Below the pieces are notes generated by a model that was given only the letters and a program-made list of their open reading frames with translations, was not told the DNA's origin and made no database searches. From contig NZ_CP092462.1 in the NCBI RefSeq assembly GCF_022387135.1, positions 2,418,001 to 2,482,000 of the forward strand: a DNA stretch of 64,000 nucleotides. Reading direction: 5' to 3'. This document shows positions 52,501-61,210 of the stretch, piece by piece. A program made the translations under genes and the position numbers. Position 1 is the first letter of the stretch; each line of letters opens with the position of its first letter. This stretch comes from Comamonas sp. B21-038. Lineage in GTDB: Bacteria > Pseudomonadota > Gammaproteobacteria > Burkholderiales > Burkholderiaceae_C.

Positions 52501-53286
52501 GTGTTCGAGCCGCAAGGGCAGCAAACGGTCACAGCCCGCTTTGAGGCCAAGATCTATCCCATTTCCGTGGTGGCCCAACCAACGGCGGGTGGCACCGTCA
52601 CTTGTAGCCCCAACCCGGTGCCCCATGGCGCTGACGCCCATTGCATGGCCAGCCCAGCCATTGGCTTTACGTTGGCGGGGTTTGCGCAGGATTGCAGCGG
52701 TTCTGATTGCAACCTGCTGAATGTTCAAGCCCCGCAGAAGGTCACCGCGAAGTTCGTTCCGGTCACCACCTTTAGCGGCATTACCATTTCGCCGGATGCC
52801 GCCGGTGGCGAGGCCACGGCGCATTTCACCGGTGGCGGTGATACCTGCCGGGTCGATGCCGCCAACACCGCATTCATTGCAGCGCCCGTTGCTCCGCCTG
52901 CCGGCCAGCTGTTGCCCATGGGCATGTTCAAATTTCAACTGATGGGCTGTGACACCACCCCCGTCACGGTCAGCATCGACTGGCCGCAACCCGTCGGCGG
53001 ACTGACCAAGTGGGGGCAGGAAAGCGCTGGAGCACCGCCCAGCTATTTCGCACCGAGCAACCTGAGCGTGAGCGGCAACACCACGACATTCACCGTGATC
53101 GACGGGCAGAAAGGCGACGACGACTGGCAGGAGAACGGCACCATTGTCGACCCGGTAGCGCCGACCGCCGTTCAACCGGCCGCAGTACCGGTACCGGTTC
53201 CGATGCTGGGGCAGTGGGCGAAGCTGGTATGGATGTTGATGACCATTGGCATCGGGTTCGCAGCTTGGCGGCAGCGAAACGCCTAG
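49507..53286 (+). CDS. Large surface protein, DUF1566 plus choice-of-anchor and IPTL-type signal
   Basis: A 1259-residue exported protein. ATG 49507 after GGAGG begins a signal peptide ending LACAVAQAAG. Domains follow: a DUF1566/Lcl-type block (GLMWQRCIEGLTWD; DWRLPGRDELYAL), two divergent InlB-like repeats (GGVVACSPNPLRQG; GGTVTCSPNPVPHG), and a long Gly-rich beta-helix stretch around 51000-51700. A choice-of-anchor-Q-like ending follows (RGVSRPQGTRCDVGAVE). The C-terminus VPVPMLGQWAKLVWMLMTIG with FAAWRQRNA is an IPTL-like sorting helix. ATG 49300 would add 69 residues before the signal and is less likely. Probable surface adhesin; ligand unknown. Confidence 0.8.
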   Translation: MKNSVLLRFITALAARLTVLCAGLACAVAQAAGPFVFDPQNPALVSDGSTGLMWQRCIEGLTWDAQANTCTGTVRDLSLGEAFDAVRAANAQNAGAGRDGFNDWRLPGRDELYALATGEPDTSGAAFPTVPWLNSQRRVWSSLLSDGDNTWLVDFRSDDAGFMAPARFSGMVLLVRSPDPSRVAHINAVVTGPGGAAVPSRLPVAFGGEGSGARFDIEPELGYQLDTATTTCPLRRIDGNRIYVMGMPNADCDLNISFKALMITLNAVAEPGNGGVVACSPNPLRQGTSTTCAATAAPGYRLYRWGGICAGTDTTTACKLDTVMGSGTVLANFEPVAQAQLGTITVTSVGDIGPGDDLGRAQCSADSGDRRCSTLRDAINSARHGEKIVFAAELDGQTISLTRHTNCLKLNQEAGATCLPPSQWPLVPGSFTQRHVTQFGPSAFFISGKSITIDATAGLTQGVVLSATAANAGCSAGSCFRLFDIDASVGSGLTLRGVTLTGGVAWGGGGFAGGGALGAGGAIFNRGVLVAERSSFIANQATGGYSGSFSYAVGSAGGGVGASASADAATGEHFSGGPNSGASAEVSCYVGPDGKPVCMSNGAGASGGYGGGGGYGTGSNWGGFGGGGATSVPRGFGGAAGGGGFGAGGGGYGIVKVGDTEPKPTYPRGEAGGFGGGVGGKEGGAGAGMGGAVFNDAGTVTLVNVSLHANQAAGGQSFSYGAGGAGYGGALFNYAGTLRLDHVTLSDNAVVAGAAPADNGANLPFGRSSDPQRPAPGDADGAAVYSLGDAQCTAGTNPCATGGVAALEIHRSAAVGAVSGTAQVVVDAIRDGSSTSQGTGNLMSSQRGFAGGSTSVAAARLASQPSVLHGGLADVLVPEPDSPLLDGVSCEPGMTMDQRGVSRPQGTRCDVGAVERRVGLRTLVVNVSGAGVVTGVPVSPHLPGSGSLAECTPDHPCSAEFQSESDPVNVTLTAHSDDAHVFVGWDGACSTAGASPVCVFEPQGQQTVTARFEAKIYPISVVAQPTAGGTVTCSPNPVPHGADAHCMASPAIGFTLAGFAQDCSGSDCNLLNVQAPQKVTAKFVPVTTFSGITISPDAAGGEATAHFTGGGDTCRVDAANTAFIAAPVAPPAGQLLPMGMFKFQLMGCDTTPVTVSIDWPQPVGGLTKWGQESAGAPPSYFAPSNLSVSGNTTTFTVIDGQKGDDDWQENGTIVDPVAPTAVQPAAVPVPVPMLGQWAKLVWMLMTIGIGFAAWRQRNA

Positions 53287-53531
53287 GGAATGCTGTTGAA
53301 GGTGTCTGCGCGCCTTCAGCCGCGCCGATTGCCAGCAGTGGTCAGACAAGCACGCCGATCCGGTGCTGCCACTGGTCCATGGCGCAATGGCAGGCTCAAA
53401 AAACACCCTGCGCCAGATGGGCCGCACGGCGCGCATCGCCCCATTTGCGGTGCAGCCTAGCACGCGGCCAGCGTTGAATTTGCAATCTGGAGGGTGGACC
53501 AGGCTTTGGGTGCCGTGCCTGGCGGCGCCGA

Positions 53532-53987
53532 TCAGCCCAACGCCGAGGTCAGCGGGCGGTTGATCACCACATCCTTCATGACCAAGGTCGATGTCATGCG
53601 CTGCATCCCCGGCAAGGCCGTCAGCTTCTCGTCGTAGAGCTTCTGAAAAGCAGGCAAGTCCCTGACAACGATCTGCAGCAGATAGTCTGGGTCACCAAAG
53701 AGCCGCTGGGCCTGGATCACGTTGTCCAGCTCGGCGACCGCTTTTTCAAAGTCGCGCACGATCTTGCTGCTGTTGAGCGTGACAAACACGATGGCTGCAA
53801 ATTCCAAACCCAGTGCCGCAGGTGCCAGATCGGCACGGTAGCCGCGAATGGCCCCCGCCTCCTCCAAGGTGCGCACCCGCCGGTGGCAGGAGGACAAACT
53901 CAGCCCCACCTGAGCGGCCAGGTCGGTGAGGCTCAAGCGCCCATCCAGCTCCAGCGCTGCAAGAATTTTCCGGTCCAGTGCATTCAT
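53532..53987 (-). CDS. Lrp/AsnC-family transcription regulator
   Basis: A 151-residue regulator. The helix-turn-helix covers about 5-50 (DRKILAALELDGRLSLTDLA and VGLSLSSCHRRVRTLEEAG). The C-terminal ACT-like RAM domain follows (DPDYLLQIVVRDLPAFQKLY). It is divergent from the LysE-type exporter with a 104-bp gap, the common arrangement in which an amino acid acts as effector and controls its own export. Confidence 0.9.
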   Translation of the reverse strand: MNALDRKILAALELDGRLSLTDLAAQVGLSLSSCHRRVRTLEEAGAIRGYRADLAPAALGLEFAAIVFVTLNSSKIVRDFEKAVAELDNVIQAQRLFGDPDYLLQIVVRDLPAFQKLYDEKLTALPGMQRMTSTLVMKDVVINRPLTSALG

Positions 53988-54091
53988 TCTGTAATAGCTT
54001 CCACTTTTCTGTCATTTATCGGAATTTATTGAGAGCACATTCTGCTACATGTTGCCTATCCTTCTCTCCTTTGCTTGACGAGAGAAGTACT

Positions 54092-54712
54092 GTGCCTTTG
54101 ACCGCTGTAGCCGCCTTCTGGGCGGTGTCGTTTGCGTTGGTGATCACCCCGGGTGCCGATTGGGCCTATGTCATTTCTGCAGGCCTGCGGGGTCGCCGCC
54201 TGGCTTGCGCAGCGGTCGTCGGTCTGGCCTGTGGTGCCTTGCTGGCCACTGCGGCCGTGGCCGCAGGCGTTGGCGCGCTGGTCGCCCGCCACCCTGTGGT
54301 CTTGACGGTGCTCACGGTGGCCGGCTCTGCCTATCTACTCTGGATGGGCGTGGCCATGTTGCGCAGCCCTGCAGCCGCAGTCAGTGCGCAATCCGCGCTG
54401 GTGGGAGGCGGATGGAAATGGGCATGCAAAGGCGCAGGCATCAGCGGCTTCAATCCCAAGCTGATTCTCTTGCTCCTGGCGTTGCTGCCCCAGTTTGTGC
54501 ACGCCGAAAGTGCATGGCCCATCGCACTGCAGATCATGGTGCTCGGTGCCGTGCATGCGCTGAGCTGCTGCGGCGTGTATCTAACGGTTGGTTTTACAGC
54601 GCAGCGCGTGCTGGGCACGCGTCCAGGCGCGGCACTGGTGGTATCCCGTGTGTCAGGGGCGCTGATGGTCGGTATCGCGTTGTTGCTGCTGGCTGAGCGG
54701 GCGATGCATTGA
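54092..54712 (+). CDS. LysE-family amino-acid exporter
   Basis: A 206-residue transporter with about six helices: FALVITPGADWAYVISAGLRGRR at the N-terminus is the family motif with Asp in place of the usual Asn after the PG pair, and SGFNPKLILLLLALLPQF is the second conserved block. GTG 54092 follows an AGAGAAG site; the longer frame overlaps the Lrp gene. Likely controlled by the divergent Lrp-type regulator. Confidence 0.87.
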   Translation: MPLTAVAAFWAVSFALVITPGADWAYVISAGLRGRRLACAAVVGLACGALLATAAVAAGVGALVARHPVVLTVLTVAGSAYLLWMGVAMLRSPAAAVSAQSALVGGGWKWACKGAGISGFNPKLILLLLALLPQFVHAESAWPIALQIMVLGAVHALSCCGVYLTVGFTAQRVLGTRPGAALVVSRVSGALMVGIALLLLAERAMH

Positions 54713-55050
54713 TGGAGGTAGCGGCAGTGGATTAGCAGCTGCGGCACCACCCAACCCACCCAAACTTGGCATTCAGGTCCAAACCAAGAGGAAACACCAG
54801 CCCGTCATCCCGCAAATTCACTTGTTTCAGGGATAGGCAACTGCCAAAATTGTGCATATTCTTACTAAAATTAGATTTATATTTCGTATGGTTACATATT
54901 AAACGCTGACTGTGGAATCGATTGAGGAAGCCCAAAGAGAGACCTTCCGCGAGCCTATGTCCGGCTCTTTTCAGTTTTGCCCACCGTCGTGCGTCTGATT
55001 GCTTTTGCCTGCGATGCAATTCGTGGTTTTCTACATTTGACGGGGGCATC
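54713..55050. other. Intergenic region upstream of the DUF11 surface protein
   Basis: About 338 bp with an AT-rich part at 54840-54905 (TTAGATTTATATTTCGTATG-type sequence) that probably holds the promoter of the gene at 55051. Open frames on either strand look like shadows. Confidence 0.4.
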
Positions 55051-57543
55051 ATGGATGCAATCAAGAAACTTGGTGTGCTGAGTCTTCAGCGGCTGCATAG
55101 GGGAATGCTCAACAAAACAGTGCGGAGCGCTGCTATGCCCATGTTGCTCGGCTTGCTGGGAATGGTGCTTTATGTTCCCGTGACCCACTCGGCTGTGGGA
55201 GCCACTTGCCTTGCCGATACCACCCAATCGGATTTCCTGGCTGGCGTGCCAACAAACGTTGATCTCAACACCAGCCCCGGAGACGCAACACTGACGCACG
55301 CGCTGGTTATCGACCAACAGAACACTGAAGGAACCACGACTGGCACAGGTTTTGGGGCATCCAACTGGACTGGCCAAACCTTCATCTCAGGGATGACTGG
55401 CCGGCTCACCCAAGCCGAGGTTCAACTCTTCTGCAATGGTTGCGGAGCCTCTCCTCCCGACCTCATGCTTTCCGTGCGTGCCACAAGTGCCGGACTCCCG
55501 ACAGGTGCAGACCTCGCAAACACAACCATCCCTGGCACCACATTCGCCAGTGGTACGACAGCCAGTTTTACTGCGACCTTTGGCACTCCCCTCACGCTGA
55601 CATCCGGAGCGCAGTATGCATTGGTTCTGCGTCCCGTATCGGCACCCACTGGGAGCGGCTATTTCTGGATCCGGTCTTCTCCCAGCACCTACTCCAGCGG
55701 CTCGCGCGTAGTTGCGACCAACAGTGGTACGTCTTGGAGCACTGACACCACCAGGGATTACAACTTCAAGATTTACATTGACCAAGGCTACTCGTCGGGC
55801 AACCTTGTCTCGAGCCTGAAAGACGCTGGCGCAGCCACCGATTGGGACGCGCTGACATGGACATCCATCACCCCGGCCAACACTTCGGTAGGGTTCCAAG
55901 CGGCGGGCTCCAGCAACCCTGCGGGCCCCTTTAATTTTGTCGGGCCCGATGGCACTGCTGATACGTATTTCCAGACTTCCGGTTCATCGTTGTCGCAGTT
56001 CAACGGGCTTCGATATCTGAAGTACAAGGCTTATCTGGCCTCGGCAGACACCGCGCTGACACCCACGCTCAATGATGCGACAGTCTGCTTTGTGCCGCTG
56101 GCGGACCTCAGTGTCACCCAAACTGAGGGTGTGACGACGGCGATCGCGGGTGGCAGCGTGACCTACACCATCACAGCCAGCAATGCAGGCCCAAGCGATG
56201 CCATCGGCGCGACCGTGGCGGACACTTTCCCCGCAAGCCTGACGGCAACGTGGACCTGCGCCGGATCCGGTGGAGGCACCTGCACAGCATCGGGCAGCGG
56301 CAACATCCACGATACGGTAAACCTTCCGGCCGGAGGCAGCGTCACTTACACGGCCAGCGCGGTGTTATCTGCCGCTGCGACAGGTTCTCTCAGCAATACC
56401 GCTACGGTAGCGGCACCCGCAGGCGTTACAGACCCGAATCCCGGGAACAACAGTGCGACCGATACTGACACCATCGTCCGCAGTGCAGATTTGTCGATCA
56501 CCAACACCGACGGCGTGACCGTAGTGGCGGCGGGTGGCAGTGTGAACTACACCATCACAGCCAGCAACATGGGCCCGAGCAATGTCGCTGGCGCAACAGT
56601 GGCAGACACTCTTCCCGCAAGCCTGACCGCTCATTGGACCTGTGTCGGAGCGGGTGGAGGAACCTGTACCGCAGCGGGCAGTGGCAACATCAACGATACG
56701 GTGAACCTTCCCGCCGGGGGCAGCGTCACTTACACGGCCAGTGCGGTGTTGTCTGCCGCTGCGACAGGCACTCTTAGCAATACCGCAACGGTGGCAGCTC
56801 CCGCAGGCGTGACAGACCCGAATCCCGGGAACAACAGTGCAACCGATACAGACTCGATTTCCGCCTTGCCCCGTTCAGTCGGTGGCAACGTGTCTGGCCT
56901 GGCAACCGGCAAATCGGTGGTCTTGCAAAACAATGGCGGTGACAACCTGACTGTGTTTGCCAATGGTGTGTTCACCTTTGCTACCCAAGTCACCAACGGC
57001 AATGCTTATGTGGTGACTGTGTTGAGCCAGCCCGCAGAGCAGACTTGCACTGTGAGTCAAGGCAGCGGCACGATGGGGGTCAGCAATGTGAGTGATGTGG
57101 CGGTGAGTTGCGTTTCTAGTTTGGCCATCACGACGACGGGGTTCGGCAGTTTGCAAGTCGGGCAAGCGCTCTCGGACCTGCAGTTGAGCGCATCTGGTGG
57201 CAGCGGAAGCTACCTATGGTCTGCAGCCGATGCTGCACAGCCATTGCCTGCGGGATTGAGTCTGTCAGCATCTGGTTTACTGACAGGAACACCCACGTCT
57301 GCGGGTAGTTACAGCACCTTGATAACCGTTGCAGATGGCGGTGGAACATCCCAGCGGATGTCCGTCACCACCAAGGCCGCCGCTACTGCCAGCCAAGTGT
57401 TTACCGGCATGGTGGCTGCGGCTACGCCAACTGCGGCTACACCGGTCCCTTCCATTGGAGCTTGGGGTGTCGCGCTGCTGAATCTGATTGCCGTGCTGAG
57501 CGTTTTGGGCTTCCGTTGGAGAAACAGGTCTGCCCGTGCTTGA
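55051..57543 (+). CDS. DUF11-repeat surface protein with IPTL-CTERM signal
   Basis: An 830-residue exported protein. ATG 55051 begins a long N-region and hydrophobic signal (PMLLGLLGMVLYVPVTHSAV). A beta-sandwich of about 300 residues is followed by two nearly identical DUF11 domains (DLSVTQTEGVTTAIAGGSVT; DLSITNTDGVTVVAAGGSVN), then an Ig-like putative-binding domain (LPAGLSLSASGLLTGTPTSAG). The C-terminus TPVPSIGAWGVALLNLIAV, then LGFRWRNRSARA, is the clearest IPTL-CTERM motif in the window. Exosortase H-type enzymes process such signals in known systems. Likely surface adhesion role. Confidence 0.83.
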   Translation: MDAIKKLGVLSLQRLHRGMLNKTVRSAAMPMLLGLLGMVLYVPVTHSAVGATCLADTTQSDFLAGVPTNVDLNTSPGDATLTHALVIDQQNTEGTTTGTGFGASNWTGQTFISGMTGRLTQAEVQLFCNGCGASPPDLMLSVRATSAGLPTGADLANTTIPGTTFASGTTASFTATFGTPLTLTSGAQYALVLRPVSAPTGSGYFWIRSSPSTYSSGSRVVATNSGTSWSTDTTRDYNFKIYIDQGYSSGNLVSSLKDAGAATDWDALTWTSITPANTSVGFQAAGSSNPAGPFNFVGPDGTADTYFQTSGSSLSQFNGLRYLKYKAYLASADTALTPTLNDATVCFVPLADLSVTQTEGVTTAIAGGSVTYTITASNAGPSDAIGATVADTFPASLTATWTCAGSGGGTCTASGSGNIHDTVNLPAGGSVTYTASAVLSAAATGSLSNTATVAAPAGVTDPNPGNNSATDTDTIVRSADLSITNTDGVTVVAAGGSVNYTITASNMGPSNVAGATVADTLPASLTAHWTCVGAGGGTCTAAGSGNINDTVNLPAGGSVTYTASAVLSAAATGTLSNTATVAAPAGVTDPNPGNNSATDTDSISALPRSVGGNVSGLATGKSVVLQNNGGDNLTVFANGVFTFATQVTNGNAYVVTVLSQPAEQTCTVSQGSGTMGVSNVSDVAVSCVSSLAITTTGFGSLQVGQALSDLQLSASGGSGSYLWSAADAAQPLPAGLSLSASGLLTGTPTSAGSYSTLITVADGGGTSQRMSVTTKAAATASQVFTGMVAAATPTAATPVPSIGAWGVALLNLIAVLSVLGFRWRNRSARA
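56101..56868 (+). repeat. Tandem duplication, 384-bp unit coding for DUF11 domains
   Basis: Unit 1 spans 56101-56484 and unit 2 spans 56485-56868. Corresponding points (GCGGGTGGCAG at 56146 and 56530) are exactly 384 bases apart, 128 codons. The units differ mainly at silent and a few replacement sites, so the duplication is recent or homogenised. Confidence 0.85.
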
Positions 57544-57569
57544 ACGCCTGCACCTCAAAGCATCGCCGG

Positions 57570-57594
57570 GCCAAGTTCGGGTGGCTTGGCTTTT
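57570..57594 (+). terminator. Probable intrinsic terminator of the DUF11 surface-protein gene
   Basis: GCCAAG and CTTGGC form a 6-bp stem with a 9-base loop, followed by TTTT, 27 bases after the stop codon. The short stem makes it moderate. Confidence 0.5.
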
Positions 57595-57774
57595 GATGAG
57601 ACAAAGCTTGCGATGAATGGCTGCTTTGCGAAAGCGTGAGCGTCGGTCTTGGGTCGCTAACCGCCATCCAATTCATCAACGCCCCGTCTCTACGATCATC
57701 GCAATAATCTGAGAACAGACAAAGCGCTCACTCGCCCCACCCGCAACTGAGACTCCAAGAGCTCAGCAAGCCCC

Positions 57775-58728
57775 TCACCGCTTCCCGGCAAGCCCATAGC
57801 TATCCCCCGCCGGAAACGCATTCGTCTCAAAATCCAGCCAGGGCGGGTTCTGCGCGTACATCTCGGCCGTCAGCTCCTTGATCGCCGCGATGTACCAGGA
57901 GTCGTCATTGACCCGGTGGCTCAGGATGATCGGTGAGGTGGCGCGCTCGTCGTCGATCAGGCGGTAGACCAGGTCCGAGCGCAGCCGTGCCGCTGCAGGC
58001 ACGATGCAGACGCCCATCTCGGCGGCGACCAGGCCCAGGCCGGCCTGCAGTTCGCGCACCTCATGCACCTCGGCGGGTTGTATGCCCTGGTCATGCAACA
58101 GGCCCAGCACATGGTCGGCAAAGCTGGGGCGGGGGTCCTTGGGGTAGACGATGAGGCGCTGGCCTGCCAGCGCGGGCAGGCGGATGCGGCCGGTGTCGGT
58201 GGCCAGCGGGGTGCCCGGCGCAATGGCCAGCACCAGCTTTTCTTCGCGCAGCACGGTGCGCGCGACCGAGGTGTCATTGGTGCGGATGCGGCCAAATCCC
58301 AGGTCGATGCGGCCCGAGCGCAGCTCCTGGATCTGCTGGATCGAGCCCATGTCCACCAGGTGCACGTCGGTATCCGGGTAGCGCTTGCGGAACATGCGCA
58401 CCAGCATCGGCAGGCCGCCGTACAAGGTAGAGGCCACATAGGCGATCGAGATCGATTGGCGCTGGTTCAGCCCCACCTGGCGGGCCGCGCTTTTCATCTG
58501 CTCCACCCGCTGCAGCACCTGCAGCGATTGCTCATAAAACAGGCGCCCTGCTTCGGTCAGGCGCACCGGGCGGCTGTTGCGCTGGATCAGTTGCACGCCC
58601 AGCTCGTCCTCCAGCTGCTGGATCTGGCGGCTGAATGGCGGCTGCGCGATATGCATTTGCTCAGCCGCGCGGGTGAAGTTGCGGGTAGTGGCCACGGCCA
58701 CGAAATACCGGATATGGCGCAGATCCAT
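57775..58728 (-). CDS. LysR-type regulator of the catechol/benzoate genes (BenM/CatM/CatR-like)
   Basis: A 317-residue LysR protein. The helix-turn-helix region is RHIRYFVAVATTRNFTRAAE and PPFSRQIQQLEDELG, and the effector domain begins after about residue 90. BenM-like proteins respond to cis,cis-muconate (and benzoate). It is divergent from catB, with an exact ATAC-N7-GTAT site in between. I cannot distinguish BenM from CatR from sequence alone. Confidence 0.87.
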   Translation of the reverse strand: MDLRHIRYFVAVATTRNFTRAAEQMHIAQPPFSRQIQQLEDELGVQLIQRNSRPVRLTEAGRLFYEQSLQVLQRVEQMKSAARQVGLNQRQSISIAYVASTLYGGLPMLVRMFRKRYPDTDVHLVDMGSIQQIQELRSGRIDLGFGRIRTNDTSVARTVLREEKLVLAIAPGTPLATDTGRIRLPALAGQRLIVYPKDPRPSFADHVLGLLHDQGIQPAEVHEVRELQAGLGLVAAEMGVCIVPAAARLRSDLVYRLIDDERATSPIILSHRVNDDSWYIAAIKELTAEMYAQNPPWLDFETNAFPAGDSYGLAGKR

Positions 58729-58798
58729 CAGGGAAAACCATAGATATGGGAATGCAGCGATTTTAAGTCATTGTTATTTAATAATCAAACCACACACC

Positions 58799-58813
58799 AT
58801 ACCTGTAAGGTAT
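58799..58813. promoter_or_regulatory. LysR operator, ATAC-N7-GTAT (BenM/CatM-type)
   Basis: ATACCTGTAAGGTAT contains ATAC and GTAT inverted halves separated by 7 bases, the spacing described for BenM and CatM sites. It lies between the divergent LysR gene (start 58728) and catB (start 58872). It also overlaps the ATG at 58812, which argues against that codon as the catB start. Confidence 0.78.
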
Positions 58814-58871
58814 GAAACAAGACAAATTTGGTGTTGGATCAAGTGTGGGCCTGCGTCGTTCAATAGCACCT

Positions 58872-60083
58872 ATGCAAAACACACACCCGCACCAAGACAG
58901 CGCCCGACCTGCGGCATCTACGGCAGCAGGCTCCGTTGTCGTCGAACAGGTGGAGACCTTGCTGGTCGATCTGCCCACCATCCGCCCCCACAAGCTGTCG
59001 ATGGCCACGATGAACGGCCAGACCCTGATGCTGGTGCGCGTGCGCTGCTCCGATGGCACGGTGGGCATCGGCGAGGGCACGACCATTGGCGGGCTTGCCT
59101 ATGGCGCGGAATCGCCCGAGGGCATGAAGCTGGCCATCGATACCTATTTTGTGCCGCAGATGGTGGGCGCCAACGCCAACCGTGTGCCAGCGCTGATGGC
59201 GCGGCTGAATCAGGCCATCCGCGACAACCGCTTTGCCAAGTGCGCGGTCGAGACGGCGCTGTTCGATGCGCTGGGCCAGCGCACCGGCCTGCCGGTGTCC
59301 GAGCTGCTGGGCGGCCGCCTGCGTGACCGCCTGCCCGTCGCCTGGACGCTGGCCTCGGGCGACACCGGCCGCGACATCGAAGAAGCGCAGCGCATGCTGG
59401 AGACGCGCCGCCACCAGATCTTCAAGCTCAAGATCGGCCGCAAGGCAGTGCGCGATGATGTGGCCCACGTAGCGGCCATCAAGAAGGCGCTGGGCGATCT
59501 GGCCTCGGTGCGGGTTGATGTGAACATGGCCTGGAGCGAGCTGGAGGCGCACCACGGCCTGGCCGGCCTGGTGGATGCGGGCTGCGAGCTGGCCGAGCAG
59601 CCGGTGGCCAGCGCCGATGTGCTGGCCCGCCTCAAAGGCCGCTACCCGATTGCCATCATGGCCGATGAATCGCTGACCGGCCCGGCCTCCGCCTTGGCAC
59701 TGGCACGCGTGGCCGGCGCCGATGTGTTTGCGATCAAGACAGAGCAATCGGGCGGGCTGCAGGCGGCGCAACAGGTGGCGGCCATTGCCGATGCAGCCGG
59801 CATCGAGCTGTACGGCGGCACCATGCTCGAAGGCGGCGTGGGCACCATCGCGTCGGCCCATGCGTTTTCCACGTTCCGCGCGCTGCAATGGGGCACCGAG
59901 CTGTTCGGCTCGCTGCTGCTGACCGAAGAGATTCTGGCCACGCCGCTGGAGTACAAGGATTTCCACCTGACGGTGCCCACGGCACCGGGCCTGGGCATCA
60001 CACTGGATGAAGAACGCGTGCGGCACTTCCGCAGGGACCGCAGCAGCATCACCGTGCCGGTCGCCGCGCCAGCCGCCGCCTGA
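58872..60083 (+). CDS. catB: Muconate cycloisomerase
   Basis: Converts cis,cis-muconate to muconolactone in the beta-ketoadipate pathway. A 403-residue enolase-superfamily enzyme: FKLKIGRKAVRDD carries the KxK catalytic pair, VDVNMAW the first metal Asp, ELAEQPVA and IMADESLTG the other acids, and AIKTEQSGGL the second Lys. The start is put at ATG 58872 because an upstream ATG lies in the operator. It leads the rightward cat-ben operon. Confidence 0.93.
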   Translation: MQNTHPHQDSARPAASTAAGSVVVEQVETLLVDLPTIRPHKLSMATMNGQTLMLVRVRCSDGTVGIGEGTTIGGLAYGAESPEGMKLAIDTYFVPQMVGANANRVPALMARLNQAIRDNRFAKCAVETALFDALGQRTGLPVSELLGGRLRDRLPVAWTLASGDTGRDIEEAQRMLETRRHQIFKLKIGRKAVRDDVAHVAAIKKALGDLASVRVDVNMAWSELEAHHGLAGLVDAGCELAEQPVASADVLARLKGRYPIAIMADESLTGPASALALARVAGADVFAIKTEQSGGLQAAQQVAAIADAAGIELYGGTMLEGGVGTIASAHAFSTFRALQWGTELFGSLLLTEEILATPLEYKDFHLTVPTAPGLGITLDEERVRHFRRDRSSITVPVAAPAAA

Positions 60084-60141
60084 CGCCGCCCATAGACGGA
60101 CAGACGGATTCACCCCAAGAATTCATGACAAGGAGACTACG

Positions 60142-61077
60142 ATGAGCGCCCCTATCTTCCACACCCCCGATGTGCAGGATTTTCTGCGTCTGGCCAGCGG
60201 CCTCAACCAGGACGGTGGCAACCCGCGCACCAAGCAGATCATCCACCGCATCCTGTCCGACCTGTTCAAGGCCATCGAGGACCTGGATATCACACCCGAC
60301 GAATACTGGGCCGGCGTGGCCTACCTGAACCAGCTCGGTGCGCGCGGCGAGGCCGGTCTGCTGTCGCCCGGCCTGGGGCTGGACCGCTACTTCGACATGC
60401 GCATGGATGCCGAAGACGCCGCGCTGGGCGTGGCCAACGGCACGCCACGCACGATTGAAGGCCCGCTCTACGTGGCAGGCGCCCCCGTGGTGCAAGGCCA
60501 TGGCCGCCTCGATGACGGCAGCGACACCGCTGGCCACACCCTCATCATGCACGGCACCGTCTACGGCGCCGATGGCCAGCCGCTGCCCGGGGCGCAGGTC
60601 GAGGTCTGGCATGCCAACACCAAGGGCTTTTACTCGCACTTCGATCCCACCGGCGAGCAAAAGCCGTTCAATATGCGCCGCACCATCATTGCCGATGAGC
60701 AAGGCCGCTACAAATTCCAGAGCATCGTGCCCATGGGCTACGGCTGCCCGCCCGATGGCCCCACGCAGGCCCTGCTCAACCAGTTGGGCCGCCACGGCAA
60801 CCGCCCGGCGCACATCCACCTCTTCGTCACGGCCGATGGCCACCGCAAGCTCACCACGCAGATCAACATCGATGGCGACCCGCTGGTGTTCGACGACTTT
60901 GCCTACGCCACCCGCGAAGGTCTGGTGCCGCCGCTGACCGAGCGCAGCGACGAGGCCAGCATCCGCGCCCACGGTCTGAGCGGCCCGTTTGCAGAAATCG
61001 TTTTCGACATCCGGCTCAGCGCGCTGGTGGACGGTGTCGACAACCAGATCGTGGTCCGCCCGCGCTTGGCGGCCTGA
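60142..61077 (+). CDS. catA: Catechol 1,2-dioxygenase
   Basis: Intradiol ring-cleaving Fe(III) enzyme, 311 residues, that makes cis,cis-muconate from catechol. Ligands are visible as Tyr in EGPLYVAGAP, Tyr in FQSIVPMGYG, and two His in RPAHIHLF. The N-terminal helical linker domain (about 1-100) is typical. AAGGAG stands 6 bases before ATG 60142. The product of BenABC and BenD action feeds into this step. Confidence 0.95.
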   Translation: MSAPIFHTPDVQDFLRLASGLNQDGGNPRTKQIIHRILSDLFKAIEDLDITPDEYWAGVAYLNQLGARGEAGLLSPGLGLDRYFDMRMDAEDAALGVANGTPRTIEGPLYVAGAPVVQGHGRLDDGSDTAGHTLIMHGTVYGADGQPLPGAQVEVWHANTKGFYSHFDPTGEQKPFNMRRTIIADEQGRYKFQSIVPMGYGCPPDGPTQALLNQLGRHGNRPAHIHLFVTADGHRKLTTQINIDGDPLVFDDFAYATREGLVPPLTERSDEASIRAHGLSGPFAEIVFDIRLSALVDGVDNQIVVRPRLAA

Positions 61078-61210
61078 TCGCCTGACGCCACACGGCCGGG
61101 GTACTGCCGAGCAGGCAGTGCCCCAGCGCCGAGACCCATCCTCCCGCCCCTTGCCTGTCGCGCCGCACTCTGCGTAGCGAGGCGGAGCTGTACCCCCAGG
61201 AGACCTCACC

